Part shown: piece by piece, positions 1 to 12,605 of the stretch
Position numbering within the stretch: the first letter of the stretch is position 1
Layout of the letters: every line of letters begins with the position of its first letter
From: Herbaspirillum sp. WKF16
GTDB lineage: Bacteria > Pseudomonadota > Gammaproteobacteria > Burkholderiales > Burkholderiaceae_D
NCBI RefSeq assembly: GCF_028993615.1
Contig: NZ_CP118632.1
Span: forward strand, 682,001-746,000
DNA length: 64,000 nt
Reading direction: 5' to 3'
Notes under the pieces: model-generated
Database searches by the model: none
Told to the model about the DNA's origin: nothing
Seen by the model: only the letters and a program-made list of their open reading frames with translations
Translations under genes and position numbers: made by a program

Positions 1-727
1 GCAGCGCCTCGCCTTCACCCTTCAGGCCTTCCATCATGCGCGTCAGGCGCGCGACGTCGCCGGAGAGCATGGCTTCGTTGAGCTTGAAGACGTCGTAGCG
101 GGCCACGTTGAGCACCGCATCCTGCACCTGCTCGAAGGACAGCTTGCCGGACGGGTAGAGCAGGGCCAGCTTCTGGATCTCCTGGTGCGCCGCCAGCAGG
201 TTGCCCTCCACGCGGTCGGCGATGAAATCCAGGCAAGGGCGGTCGGCGCTCTGCTGCTGGGCGGCCAGGCGGTTGCCGATCCAGCCTGGCAACTGGGCGC
301 GCTCCACCAGCGGGATGTCGATGTAGACCGCCGCCTGCTGCAGCGCGCCGACCCAGGCCGCCTTCTGCGTGGCCCAGTCCAGCTTGGGCAGGGTGATGAT
401 GGTCAGGTTGTCCGGGCTCAAGCTGGCGGCGTAGTCCTGCAGCGCCGCGCCGCCATCCTTGCCGGGCTTGCCGGTGGGGATGCGCAGCTCGATCAGCTTC
501 TTGTCGCCGAACAGCGATTGCGACTGGTTGGCCGCCAGCAGCTCGCCCCACTTGAAGCTGCGCTCGACCACCAGCACCTCGCGCTCGGTATAGCCGTTGG
601 CGCGCGCGGCGCGACGGATCTTGTCGGCGGCTTCCAGCGCCAGCAGGTGCTCGTCGCTGGCGATCACGTACAACGGGGCAAGGTTCTTGCCGAGATGCGC
701 GTCGAGGGCGTCGTGCCGCAGTTGCAT
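1..727 (-). CDS. holA: DNA polymerase III delta subunit (partial, 3' end outside window)
   Basis: Delta subunit of the clamp-loader complex, which opens the beta sliding clamp during chromosome replication. Reading the minus strand from the ATG at 725-727 gives an N-terminus MQLRHDALDAHLGKN followed by LAPLYVIASDEHLL, the typical start of HolA. The frame stays open to the left window edge, so about 242 residues are visible and the C-terminal collar domain is missing. It lies 16 bp downstream of lptE on the same strand; leuS-lptE-holA is a conserved proteobacterial order, which supports the call. The frame has no stop inside the window and so is easily missed. Confidence 0.9.
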   Translation of the reverse strand, partial: MQLRHDALDAHLGKNLAPLYVIASDEHLLALEAADKIRRAARANGYTEREVLVVERSFKWGELLAANQSQSLFGDKKLIELRIPTGKPGKDGGAALQDYAASLSPDNLTIITLPKLDWATQKAAWVGALQQAAVYIDIPLVERAQLPGWIGNRLAAQQQSADRPCLDFIADRVEGNLLAAHQEIQKLALLYPSGKLSFEQVQDAVLNVARYDVFKLNEAMLSGDVARLTRMMEGLKGEGEAL

Positions 728-743
728 GGTGTCGGCGCGCCGT

Positions 744-1289
744 TCAGTCGTTGCCGTCGGTGGCGGACTTTTCGGTCGCCAGGGCCGACTTCGAGGCCGA
801 CAGGCGGCGCAGGATCTGTTGCACCAGGTCGGACTGCATGTCGCGGTACAGCAGCGCTTCTTCGGATTGCTTGGCCAGCGCCTGGTTTTCGTCGTAGGTG
901 ATCACGCGGCGCAGGGTGATGGCGGTGGGCGGGATGATCACCGCGCCCTTGGCGTCGCTCACCGAGAAGGTGAAGTACTGGAACAGCGCGTACTCGCGCA
1001 CCCGGCCGTTGGTGTTGAGCGTGAGCACCTGGTTGCCGCGGGTATCGTTGAGCACCTTGAGGTTGGCCTCGGCGCCGTCGCGGTCATCCACCACCTGGGC
1101 GCCGCTGGCGGCGAGGTTGCGCTTGAGCTCGACGCCCACCGGCGAGTTGGGGGCGAAGTCCATGTAGATGGTCTTGAACGGCAGGTCGGCCGCGCCGCGC
1201 AGGTGGAAGCCGCAGGCCGCCAGCGTCAGGCAGGCGGCCAGCATCGCCAGCCATTGCAGCGCGCGTTTGCTATGTCGGAAGGAGTGCAT
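744..1289 (-). CDS. lptE: LPS-assembly lipoprotein LptE
   Basis: Outer-membrane lipoprotein that plugs the LptD barrel and helps deliver lipopolysaccharide to the cell surface. The 181-aa product begins with a lipoprotein signal peptide: basic residues (MHSFRHSKR), a hydrophobic core and the lipobox LAAC, with Cys at residue 26, followed by GFHLRG, the sequence seen right after the acylated Cys in LptE/RlpB proteins. A charged tail rich in S, A and K ends the protein. It starts 25 bp after the leuS stop and is followed at once by holA, so the three genes are probably co-transcribed. Confidence 0.92.
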   Translation of the reverse strand: MHSFRHSKRALQWLAMLAACLTLAACGFHLRGAADLPFKTIYMDFAPNSPVGVELKRNLAASGAQVVDDRDGAEANLKVLNDTRGNQVLTLNTNGRVREYALFQYFTFSVSDAKGAVIIPPTAITLRRVITYDENQALAKQSEEALLYRDMQSDLVQQILRRLSASKSALATEKSATDGND

Positions 1290-1314
1290 GGATATCCGTC
1301 GTTTGGGTTGAGCG

Positions 1315-5297
<3,983 letters not shown>

Positions 5298-5372
5298 TGA
5301 TCGTGTAGTGCTTTTATCCCAGTTGTTTTTCACCGTGTTTTTGTCATTCACCCTCAATGGAAAGGATCCGAC

Positions 5373-6380
5373 ATGTTCCTGAAACGTGTTGTTCAAACCG
5401 CCGCCGGCGCCTTGCTGCTGACCGCATCCATCGCCGCTTCCGCGCAGACCGCGATCTGCTACAACTGTCCGCCGGAGTGGGCCGACTGGGCCGCCCAGAT
5501 CAAGGCGATCAAGGACAAGACCGGCGTCACCGTGCCGCCCGACAACAAGAACAGCGGCCAGGCGCTGGCGCAGCTGACGGCCGAGAAGGCCAGCCCGGTG
5601 GCGGACTTCACCTACCTGGGCGTGTCCTTCGGCATCGAGGCGAAGGGCAAGGACCTGGTCGCGCCGTACAAGCCGGCCAACTGGAACGACATTCCCAACG
5701 GCCTGAAGGATCCGGACGGCTACTGGTTCACCATCCACTCCGGCACCATGGGCATCATGGTCAACGTCGACGCCTTGAAGGGCAAGCCGGTGCCGAAGTC
5801 CTGGGCCGACCTGCAAAAGCCTGAATACAAGGGCCTGATCGGCTACCTCGACCCGGCTTCGGCCTTCGTCGGCTACGTCGGCGCGGTCGCCATCAACCAG
5901 GCGCTGGGCGGCTCGCTGGACGACTTCTCGCCGGCCATCGCCTACTTCAAGAACCTGCAAAAGAACCAGCCCATCGTTCCCAAGCAGACCTCGTATGCGC
6001 GCCTGATCTCGGGCGAGATCCCCATCCTGCTGGGCTATGACTTCGACGCCTACCGCGCCAAGTACAAGGACCACGCCAATGTCGCCTTCGTGATCCCCAG
6101 CGAAGGCACCGTGACCGTGCCCTACGTGGTGTCGCTGGTGAAGAACGCGCCGCACCAGGCCGATGCCAGGAAGGTGCTGGACTTCCTGTTGTCCGACCAG
6201 GGCCAGGCCATCTGGGCCAACGCCTACCTGCGCCCGGTGCGCGCCTCGGCCATGTCCAAGGAAGCCGAGTCGCGCTTCCTGCCGGCCGCCGAGTACGCCC
6301 GCGCCAAGTCGGTGGACTATGGCAAGATGGCTGAAGCCCAGCGCAAGTTCGGCGAGCGTTACCTGGCGGAAGTGCGCTGA
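5373..6380 (+). CDS. ABC transporter periplasmic substrate-binding protein
   Basis: Periplasmic receptor of an ABC importer, 335 aa. It has a Sec signal peptide (MFLKRVVQTAAGALLLTAS) with a probable cleavage after ASA, so the mature protein begins near QTAICYNC with two cysteines close together. The body has family-1/iron-thiamine-type features: GTMGIMVNVDALKG, PKSWADLQKPEYKGLIG, and a C-terminal LDFLLSDQGQAIWANAYLRPV. An AAAGGA ribosome-binding site precedes the ATG. It is the first gene of an operon with two permeases, an ATPase and a phosphodiesterase. The substrate cannot be read from sequence; the phosphodiesterase suggests an organic phosphodiester or phosphonate. Confidence 0.88.
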   Translation: MFLKRVVQTAAGALLLTASIAASAQTAICYNCPPEWADWAAQIKAIKDKTGVTVPPDNKNSGQALAQLTAEKASPVADFTYLGVSFGIEAKGKDLVAPYKPANWNDIPNGLKDPDGYWFTIHSGTMGIMVNVDALKGKPVPKSWADLQKPEYKGLIGYLDPASAFVGYVGAVAINQALGGSLDDFSPAIAYFKNLQKNQPIVPKQTSYARLISGEIPILLGYDFDAYRAKYKDHANVAFVIPSEGTVTVPYVVSLVKNAPHQADARKVLDFLLSDQGQAIWANAYLRPVRASAMSKEAESRFLPAAEYARAKSVDYGKMAEAQRKFGERYLAEVR

Positions 6381-7276
6381 TGCAACTTGCAGGACAGACC
6401 ATGAACACCGTGCTCCCAACGTCCACCGCCGGCAAGCCGGCCGCAAGCGGCCGCCCGCGCACCCGTCCGGACCATGTCTGGCTGTGGTTCGCGGCGCCCG
6501 GCCTGAGCATCTTCTGCGCCTTCTGGCTGCTGCCGATGGCGCGCCTGCTGGGCGTGGGCGCATCGGGCCCTGACGGCGCGGCGGCGTACCTGGCGGTGCT
6601 CACCAACCGCCATTACTTCACCAGCCTGGTGTCGACGCTGGCGCTGTCGGCCGCGGTGACCCTGGCCACGCTGGCGATCTCGGTGTTCGTGGGCCTGTTC
6701 CTGCAGCGCAACCGTTTTGCCGGCCAGTCGCTGCTGCTGGCCATGCTGACCTTCCCGCTGGCCTTCCCCGGCGTGGTGGTCGGCTTCATGGTGATCATGC
6801 TGGCCGGCCGCCAGGGATTGATCGGCGCTTTCACCGGCTGGCTGTTCGGCGACTCGCTGGTGTTCGCCTATTCGCTGCCGGGGCTGTTCCTGGGTTACCT
6901 GTATTTCTCGATCCCGCGCGTGATCCTGACCGTGGTGGCCGCCGCCGAAAAGCTCGACCCCTCGCTGGAAGAGGCGGCCCGCTCCCTGGGCGCCAGGCCG
7001 CGCCAGATACTGGCGCACGTGGTGCTGCCGGCGCTGTCGCCGGCGCTGGTCTCGTCGGGCGCTATCTGCTTCGCCACCAGCGTCGGCGCCTTCGGCACCG
7101 CCTTCACGCTGGCGGCCAACATCGACGTGCTGCCCATGACGATCTATAACGAATTCACCGGCTACGCCAACTTCGCCACCGCCGCCTCGCTGTCCATCGT
7201 GCTGGGCGCGATCACCTGGCTGGTGCTGGCGCTGGCGCGTTCGCTGAGCGGCAGCGGCGTGGCCGCAGCGGCATAA
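6380..7276 (+). CDS. ABC transporter permease (first)
   Basis: Inner-membrane permease of the importer, 298 aa with about six hydrophobic segments. The ATG overlaps the stop of the preceding gene by one base; a second in-frame ATG at 6401 (MNTVLPTSTAG) is an equally possible start. The conserved cytoplasmic coupling loop (EAA motif) is seen as LEEAARSLGARPRQI, 15 residues that include the A and G typical of the family. It forms the heteromeric channel with the permease gene that starts 9 bp downstream. Confidence 0.88.
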   Translation: MQLAGQTMNTVLPTSTAGKPAASGRPRTRPDHVWLWFAAPGLSIFCAFWLLPMARLLGVGASGPDGAAAYLAVLTNRHYFTSLVSTLALSAAVTLATLAISVFVGLFLQRNRFAGQSLLLAMLTFPLAFPGVVVGFMVIMLAGRQGLIGAFTGWLFGDSLVFAYSLPGLFLGYLYFSIPRVILTVVAAAEKLDPSLEEAARSLGARPRQILAHVVLPALSPALVSSGAICFATSVGAFGTAFTLAANIDVLPMTIYNEFTGYANFATAASLSIVLGAITWLVLALARSLSGSGVAAAA

Positions 7277-7285
7277 GGAGCGGCG

Positions 7286-8089
7286 ATGAAACGCAATATC
7301 CGCTTCTACGCGCAACTGGGCTTCACGCTCCTGGTCTGCGCCTTCCTGGTGGTGCCGGTGCTGCTGTCCATGCTGGCCGGCGTGACCGAGAACTTCTTCG
7401 TCGGCCTCTCCAGCGGGCTGACGCTGCGCTGGGTGGCGCAGGTGTGGGAGATGTACCAGCCCACCATCTGGCGCTCGGTCGCCATCGCGCTGGCCTGCCT
7501 GGCCGTGACGGTTGTCGTCGGCGTGCCGCTGGCCTACATGCTGGCGCGCTACAAGGGCGGCAAGAGCTTCCTGGCGCGCGCCATCGAGGAACTGCTGATG
7601 ATGCCGGTCGCCGTGCCCGGCCTGGCCACGGCGCTGGCGCTGATCATGGCCTACGGCCAGTACCGCCAGTTCCGCGCCAGCATCGCCTTCATCCTGGTCG
7701 GGCATGTGCTGTTCACGCTGCCCTTCATGGTGCGCCCGGTGCTGGCGGTGATGCAGTCCTCGCAGCTGGCCCAGCTGGAAGAGGCCGCGGCCAGCCTCGG
7801 CGCCGGCATGATGCGGCGCTTCTTCGGCATCGTCATCCCCAACGTCGCCTCCGGCATCCTGGCCGGCGCGCTGATGGTGGTCACGTTGTCGATCGGCGAA
7901 TTCAACATCACCTGGATGTTGCATACGCCGCTGACCCAGACCCTGCCGGTGGGCCTGGCCGACGCCTACGCCTCGATGCGGCTGGAGGTCGGTTCGGCCT
8001 ATACCTTGATTTTCTTTTTCATGATCATCCCGCTGTTGATCGGCATGCAGTGGGTGACCCAGGCGACACGCAAGAGAGTTAGTTTATGA
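7286..8089 (+). CDS. ABC transporter permease (second)
   Basis: Second inner-membrane permease of the same importer, 267 aa with about six transmembrane segments. The EAA coupling loop reads LEEAAASLGAGMMRRF. An AAGGAG ribosome-binding site lies five bases before the ATG. The C-terminus ends TQATRKRVSL and the gene overlaps the ATPase gene by four bases (ATGA-type junction), which indicates translational coupling within the operon. Confidence 0.88.
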   Translation: MKRNIRFYAQLGFTLLVCAFLVVPVLLSMLAGVTENFFVGLSSGLTLRWVAQVWEMYQPTIWRSVAIALACLAVTVVVGVPLAYMLARYKGGKSFLARAIEELLMMPVAVPGLATALALIMAYGQYRQFRASIAFILVGHVLFTLPFMVRPVLAVMQSSQLAQLEEAAASLGAGMMRRFFGIVIPNVASGILAGALMVVTLSIGEFNITWMLHTPLTQTLPVGLADAYASMRLEVGSAYTLIFFFMIIPLLIGMQWVTQATRKRVSL

Positions 8090-9162
8090 AGCAAGCTGTT
8101 TCGATACGATTGACGCAATGCGCCAAGTCCTTTGCCAACGGTACGCGCGCGCTGCAGCCGCTCGACCTTGAGATCCGCGCCGGCGAGACGCTGGTGCTGC
8201 TGGGCCCTTCCGGCTGCGGCAAGACCACCACGCTGCGCATGATCGCCGGGCTGGAGTTCCCCGACGAAGGCGGCCGCGTGCAGTTCGGCGAGGAGGACGT
8301 CACCGGCCTGCCGATCGAGAAGCGCGGCGTCGGCATGGTGTTCCAGAACTACGCGCTGTTCCCCAACATGACGGTGGGCGAGAACATCGCCTACGGCATG
8401 AAGATCCGCGGCATCCCGGCCGAAGAGCGCGCCGAGCGCGTCGAACGCCTGTTGGGGATGGTGCATCTGCAAGGCCTGTCGCACCGTCGCGTGGACCAGC
8501 TCTCGGGCGGCCAGAAGCAGCGCGTGGCGCTGGCCCGCGCGCTGGCGGTGGAACCCAAGGTGCTGTTGCTGGACGAGCCGCTGACCGCGCTCGACGCCAA
8601 GCTGCGCGAAGCCGTGCGCAGCGACCTGAACCAACTGCTGCGCAAGCTCGGCATCACCGCCGTCTACGTCACCCACGACCAGGGCGAAGCGATGGCGCTG
8701 GGCGACCGCATCGTGGTCATGGAACGCGGCAAGATCTCGCAGATCGGCAGCCCGCAGGACATCTACTATTGCCCGGCCAACGCCTTCGTGGCCGAGTTCA
8801 TCGGCGCCATGAACCGCGTCGAGGGCATCGCTTCGGGCGGGCGCCTGCGGCTGCCCGCCGGTAGCCTGCCGTTGCCGGACGACGCGGCCGAAGGCCAGCC
8901 GGCAACCGCCATGTTCCGGCCCGAGGACGTGCAGGTGCTGGAGCCCGAGGATGCCGCCGGCGACACGCTGCGCGGCGCCATCGTCAATACCTTTTTCATG
9001 GGCGACCGCACCCGCTTCGAGATCGACATCGGCGCACAGCGCGCGCTGGTCGCCGAGACCAGCCGGCGCGGCGTGTGGCAGCCGGGGCAGCGCGTGGCGC
9101 TGTCGGTGCCGGCCTCGGCGCTGGTGAAGGTGCCGGCCGCGCCGGGCAAGGAGGCAGCATGA
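8086..9162 (+). CDS. ABC transporter ATP-binding protein
   Basis: Cytoplasmic ATPase driving the importer, 358 aa. All nucleotide-binding motifs are intact: Walker A GPSGCGKTT, Q-loop VFQNYALFPNMTVGENIAY, signature LSGGQKQR, Walker B VLLLDEP, D-loop LTALDAK and switch histidine in VTHDQGEAMAL. The C-terminal third (from about residue 240) is a TOBE-like domain, typical of CysA/PotA/FbpC-type importer ATPases. It overlaps both neighbours by four bases. Family membership is certain; substrate is not. Confidence 0.92.
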   Translation: MKQAVSIRLTQCAKSFANGTRALQPLDLEIRAGETLVLLGPSGCGKTTTLRMIAGLEFPDEGGRVQFGEEDVTGLPIEKRGVGMVFQNYALFPNMTVGENIAYGMKIRGIPAEERAERVERLLGMVHLQGLSHRRVDQLSGGQKQRVALARALAVEPKVLLLDEPLTALDAKLREAVRSDLNQLLRKLGITAVYVTHDQGEAMALGDRIVVMERGKISQIGSPQDIYYCPANAFVAEFIGAMNRVEGIASGGRLRLPAGSLPLPDDAAEGQPATAMFRPEDVQVLEPEDAAGDTLRGAIVNTFFMGDRTRFEIDIGAQRALVAETSRRGVWQPGQRVALSVPASALVKVPAAPGKEAA

Positions 9163-9986
9163 TACTGGGACAGATTTCCGACCTGCACATCAAGACCGAC
9201 GGCAAGAAGTCCTACCGCGTGGTGGATACGGCGGAGAGCCTGCGGCGCTGCGTGGCGCAGGTCAATGCCTTGAAGCAGCGGCCGGACGTGGTGGTGTTCA
9301 CCGGCGACCTGGTCGATTTCGGCAAGCCGTCGGAGTATGAATTCTTGCGCCGCCTGCTGGCGCCGCTGGCCATGCCTTACTACCTGCTGCCGGGCAACCA
9401 CGACGAGCGCGCCGCGCTGCGCGCGGCCTTTCCCGACCATGCCTACCTGCAGCAAGGCGGCGATCGCATCGAGTATGTGATCGAGGATCATGCCGTTCGC
9501 ATCGTCGCGTTGGATACGGTGATCCCGCGTTCCAGCAAGGGGGCGTTGTCGCCTGCCAGCCTGCGCTGGCTTGACGATGTGCTGGCGGCCGAACCCGATC
9601 GGCCCACCGTGATCGCGATGCACCACCCGCCGTTCACCACCGGGATCGGGCATATGGACGAGATCGGGCTGGCGCGTTCCGACGTGCAGGCGCTGGAGGC
9701 GGTGGTGCGCAAGCATCCGCAGGTCGAGCGCGTGCTGTGCGGGCATTTGCATCGCTCCATCCAGCGCCGCTTTGGCGGGACGCTGGCGTCCACTTGCCCG
9801 GGCGTATCGCATCAGGTGGTGCTGGATCTGGATCCCGCCGCGCCGTCCTGCTTCGTGATGGAGCCGCCGGGGTTCCAGTTGCATTGGTGGGATGAGGCCT
9901 CGCGGGGTTTGGTCAGCCATACGGCTTCCATCGGCGAGTTTGAGGGGCCTTATCCGTTCTACGATGGGGATGAGCTGATCGACTGA
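9159..9986 (+). CDS. GpdQ-like metallophosphodiesterase
   Basis: Class III cyclic-nucleotide/glycerophosphodiester phosphodiesterase, 275 aa from the ATG that overlaps the ATPase stop. The dinuclear metal ligands known from the GpdQ family are all present: Asp8 and His10 (ISDLH), Asp50 (TGDLVD), Asn80 (PGNHDE), His156 (MHHPP), and His196/His198 (GHLHR), almost residue-for-residue the numbering of Enterobacter GpdQ. There is no signal peptide, so it acts in the cytoplasm, presumably on what the transporter imports. The frame is open upstream to 9075 but that stretch lies inside the ATPase gene and is rejected. CpdA is the main alternative name. Confidence 0.88.
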   Translation: MILGQISDLHIKTDGKKSYRVVDTAESLRRCVAQVNALKQRPDVVVFTGDLVDFGKPSEYEFLRRLLAPLAMPYYLLPGNHDERAALRAAFPDHAYLQQGGDRIEYVIEDHAVRIVALDTVIPRSSKGALSPASLRWLDDVLAAEPDRPTVIAMHHPPFTTGIGHMDEIGLARSDVQALEAVVRKHPQVERVLCGHLHRSIQRRFGGTLASTCPGVSHQVVLDLDPAAPSCFVMEPPGFQLHWWDEASRGLVSHTASIGEFEGPYPFYDGDELID

Positions 9987-10083
9987 GTGAGTTCTTCCGG
10001 GACGGGCAGCCTGGCCTTGCCGCTTGATCAGGCTCGGCTGCGCAATCGCAACCGATGCGTCGGCGCGCTATTTCATTTAGTCC

Positions 10084-10115
10084 GTCGTCCCCGCGGAAGC
10101 GGGGACCCAGCGGCG
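10084..10115. repeat. REP-like dispersed repeat, copy 1
   Basis: A short palindromic element in the 172-bp gap between two convergent genes. The core is a perfect hairpin, GTCCCCGC-GGAA-GCGGGGAC (10087-10106), followed by CCAGCGGCG. A diverged copy lies at 57267-57299. Elements of this form are common in intergenic DNA of Burkholderiales. There is no T-run, so it is not a standard terminator, although it could protect 3' ends of the two convergent messages. Confidence 0.6.
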
Positions 10116-10158
10116 CTCGTTGCACATTACCCAACCCCCCGTCAGCGCAGGGCCGAGC

Positions 10159-10485
10159 TTATTTCCAGATCAGCTCGATCATCGGCGCTTCTTCGTAATC
10201 CTCGCAGCGGTCGTTGATCGCCGTGCAGCAGAATTCCACATCTTCCACCAGGTCCGGCAGGCGCTTGTGCAGCTCGGCGCTGCCGCTGATCTCGATGCGC
10301 AGCATTTCCTTGGGCTTGAGCCTGAACCTGGTCATGCCGTCCTCATCGCGCAGGTAGGACAGGCAGTCGACCCAGGCATCCATGTTGCGGCCATAGAAAT
10401 CCGGGAAGCCGAAGGCTTGCGCCGATTCGGTGTGGAAGCTGTCCCAGTCGGTGATGCGGTCGCCCGCGAGTTGTACGGTTGCCAT
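10159..10485 (-). CDS. Barstar-family protein (orphan)
   Basis: Small cytoplasmic protein of 108 aa related to barstar, the inhibitor of barnase-type ribonucleases. The N-terminus has the family pattern ITDWDSFHTESAQAFGFP then DFYGRNMDAWVDCL, where the helix presenting Asp/Tyr/Asn to the RNase would lie. It begins 12 bp after the exbD stop on the same strand and is probably co-transcribed with exbB-exbD. I see no barnase-like or other RNase toxin gene nearby, so its partner, if any, is encoded elsewhere or the protein has another role. Confidence 0.78.
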   Translation of the reverse strand: MATVQLAGDRITDWDSFHTESAQAFGFPDFYGRNMDAWVDCLSYLRDEDGMTRFRLKPKEMLRIEISGSAELHKRLPDLVEDVEFCCTAINDRCEDYEEAPMIELIWK

Positions 10486-10497
10486 GATTGCGTATGC

Positions 10498-10944
10498 CTA
10501 CTGTGTCGCCGGGGCGCCTTGCGCCGCGCCGGGTTTGGGATCGGTGACGAAGCCCAGCTTGGTCAGGCCCGCGCCCTGGGCGGCGGACATGACTTCGGCG
10601 ATGGCTTCGTAGCGGGTGGATTTGTCGGCGCGCAGCTGCATTTCCGGTTGCGGCTTCCTGGCCGCGGCGGCGGCCAGGCGCGCGTCCATGTCGGCGGCGC
10701 TGACCGGCTGGTCGTTCCAGTACAGCTTGCCGGCGGCGTCGATGCCGACCGTGACGGTCTCGGGCTTTTCGGGCGCCGGCTGCGACTTGGCGGTGGGCAG
10801 GTCGAGCTTGAGCGCGTGCGTGAACATCGGCGCCGAGATGATGAAGATGACCAGCAGCACCAGCATCACATCCACCATGGGCGTGACGTTGATGTCGGCC
10901 ATCGGCGCCGAGTTCTGGTTGTCGTTGAAGCCGCCGAAACTCAT
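10498..10944 (-). CDS. exbD: Biopolymer transporter ExbD/TolR family
   Basis: Inner-membrane component of a proton-driven energizing complex, 148 aa. It has one transmembrane helix after the N-terminal MADINVTPMVDVMLVLL segment, which carries the conserved proton-path aspartate, then a periplasmic domain ending in a Pro/Ala/Gln-rich tail. The ATG at 10942-10944 (MSFGGFNDNQ) overlaps the exbB stop by four bases. A longer in-frame reading to 11547 would lie on top of exbB and is rejected. No tonB gene is adjacent, so the client could be TonB or another partner. Confidence 0.9.
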   Translation of the reverse strand: MSFGGFNDNQNSAPMADINVTPMVDVMLVLLVIFIISAPMFTHALKLDLPTAKSQPAPEKPETVTVGIDAAGKLYWNDQPVSAADMDARLAAAAARKPQPEMQLRADKSTRYEAIAEVMSAAQGAGLTKLGFVTDPKPGAAQGAPATQ

Positions 10945-11642
10945 GGCTGCCTCCGGTCGCCGCCGACGCGCTCGCCGGTGGTGAGATAGGCGTGCAAGTC
11001 GTGCGCGAAGCCGTCCAGCTCGGCCAGCACCACGCGGTTGATGCGGGTGAAGGCGTTGTAGGCCAGCACGGCGGGGATCGCCACCACCAGGCCCAGCGCG
11101 GTCATGATCAGCGCTTCGCCCACCGGGCCGGCGACCTTGTCGATCTGCACCGTGCCGCTGGCCGAGACCGCCGCCAGCGCGTGATAGATGCCCCAGACGG
11201 TGCCGAACAGGCCGACGAAGGGCGCGGTCGAGCCGACCGACGCCAGGAGCGTCAGGCCGCGTTCCAGGCGCGCCGAGACGCGGTTGATCTCGCGCCGTAG
11301 CGTGCGCGTGATCAGTTCGTCGGGCGCGGTGGCGGCGTTGAGCGAGGGCGCGGCCTGCTGGCGGTTGAAGATGCCGGCCGCCTCGGAGGCGCGTTCGGCC
11401 ATGGGGGTGTAGATCAGTTCGCTGTCGACGCCTTGCATGGCGGCCACGGCGTCGCCCAGCGAGGGCGCCTGCCAGAACTGCTCCAGCGCGTTGCTGCTGC
11501 GGCGGATGCGCCACGCGGCCCAGGCCTTGGAGAGGATGTAGAACCAACTGGCGATCGACATCATCAGCAGCAGGTAGGCCACGGTATGGGAGACGGCATC
11601 GCCTTGCGCCCAGTAGTGGGCAAAGCCTACGTTGGATTCCAT
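10941..11642 (-). CDS. exbB: MotA/TolQ/ExbB proton channel family protein
   Basis: Inner-membrane proton channel subunit, 233 aa, that works with ExbD to energize TonB-type transport. Three transmembrane segments are visible: VAYLLLMMSIASWFYIL near the N-terminus, and the pair LLASVGSTAPFVGLFGTVWG and EALIMTALGLVVAIPAVLAY in the C-terminal half, which carry the family's conserved small residues. First gene of exbB-exbD-barstar. The upstream region is GC-rich and shows no clear Fur box, although exbBD genes are often iron regulated. Confidence 0.9.
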   Translation of the reverse strand: MESNVGFAHYWAQGDAVSHTVAYLLLMMSIASWFYILSKAWAAWRIRRSSNALEQFWQAPSLGDAVAAMQGVDSELIYTPMAERASEAAGIFNRQQAAPSLNAATAPDELITRTLRREINRVSARLERGLTLLASVGSTAPFVGLFGTVWGIYHALAAVSASGTVQIDKVAGPVGEALIMTALGLVVAIPAVLAYNAFTRINRVVLAELDGFAHDLHAYLTTGERVGGDRRQP

Positions 11643-11716
11643 GTTGTCATTCTTTCGGGAAAAATCGCCCGGCCGGGCGGAGGGGTAAGCGCCTGGTGCT
11701 TGGAGCGGTGGGCCGC

Positions 11717-11758
11717 AAAAAAATTCGCTGCCGGACCTGGGCGGGTGCGGCAGCGAAT
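11717..11758 (-). terminator. Rho-independent terminator after dapB
   Basis: Read on the minus strand, a 10-bp perfect stem ATTCGCTGCC / GGCAGCGAAT with a 16-nt loop is followed by seven Ts (the A-run 11717-11723 on the plus strand). It starts 28 bp downstream of the dapB stop and fits an intrinsic terminator closing the bamE-dapB unit. Confidence 0.75.
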
Positions 11759-11785
11759 CGCATGGCGGGTTCGTGGGGCCTGGAC

Positions 11786-12592
11786 TTAGCGCAAGCCCAG
11801 CACGTCCTGCATGTCGTACAGGCCGGCCTGCTTGCCGCCCAGGAAGCGCGCGGCGCGCAGGCTGCCCATGGCGTAGGCGACGCGGCTGGACGACTTGTGC
11901 GAGATCTCGATGCGCTCGCCGATGCCGGCGAACAGCACGGTGTGGTCGCCGATGATGTCGCCGCCGCGCACGGTGGCAAAGCCGATCGAGGAAGGATCGC
12001 GTTCGCCGGTCACGCCTTCGCGCGCATAGACGGCGACGTCGTCGAGCTTCTGGCCGAGCGCGCCGGCGATCACCTCGCCCATCTTCAGCGCGGTGCCGGA
12101 GGGAGCGTCGACCTTGAAGCGGTGGTGCGCTTCGATGATCTCGATATCGTAGCCCTGGGCGAAATTCTTGGCCGCCATTTCCAGCAGCTTGAGGGTCACG
12201 TTCACGCCCACGCTCATGTTGGGCGCGGCCATGATGGCGGTCTTTTGGGCGGCTGCGGCGATGGCGTCCTTGCCCGGCTGTTCGAAGCCGGTGGTGCCGA
12301 TCACCACTTTCACGCCGTGCGCGGCGCAGTACTCGATGTGCTTCAGGGTGCCTTCGGGGCGGGTGAAATCGATCAGCACGTCGACGCCGGCCAGGCCCCT
12401 GGCAAGGTCGGATTCGATCGTCACGCCGGTGGGCTTGCCCAGGAAGGCGCCGGGATCGGTGCCGACGGCGGCCGAGCCGGGGGCGTCCAGTGCGCCGGCC
12501 AGCTTCAGGTCGTCGGCGTTGAGGATGGCTTCGATCAGCATGCGGCCCATGCGCCCGGAGGCGCCGGCTACCGCGACGTTCAATACGGTCAT
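11786..12592 (-). CDS. dapB: 4-hydroxy-tetrahydrodipicolinate reductase
   Basis: Reduces the DapA product with NAD(P)H in the lysine/diaminopimelate pathway, 268 aa, the usual length. The dinucleotide-binding loop is [14 protein letters not shown] at the N-terminus; the catalytic region reads [16 protein letters not shown], with the His pair and the active-site Lys. It lies 13 bp downstream of bamE on the same strand; bamE-dapB diverging from fur is a common betaproteobacterial layout. Confidence 0.96.
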   Translation of the reverse strand: MTVLNVAVAGASGRMGRMLIEAILNADDLKLAGALDAPGSAAVGTDPGAFLGKPTGVTIESDLARGLAGVDVLIDFTRPEGTLKHIEYCAAHGVKVVIGTTGFEQPGKDAIAAAAQKTAIMAAPNMSVGVNVTLKLLEMAAKNFAQGYDIEIIEAHHRFKVDAPSGTALKMGEVIAGALGQKLDDVAVYAREGVTGERDPSSIGFATVRGGDIIGDHTVLFAGIGERIEISHKSSSRVAYAMGSLRAARFLGGKQAGLYDMQDVLGLR

Positions 12593-12605
12593 AGGAATCT
12601 CGGGA

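Noticed and set aside
10159..10485. Toxin-antitoxin pair with the barstar-like protein as antitoxin
   Set aside because: No RNase or other toxin-like frame lies next to it on either strand; the neighbour is exbD.
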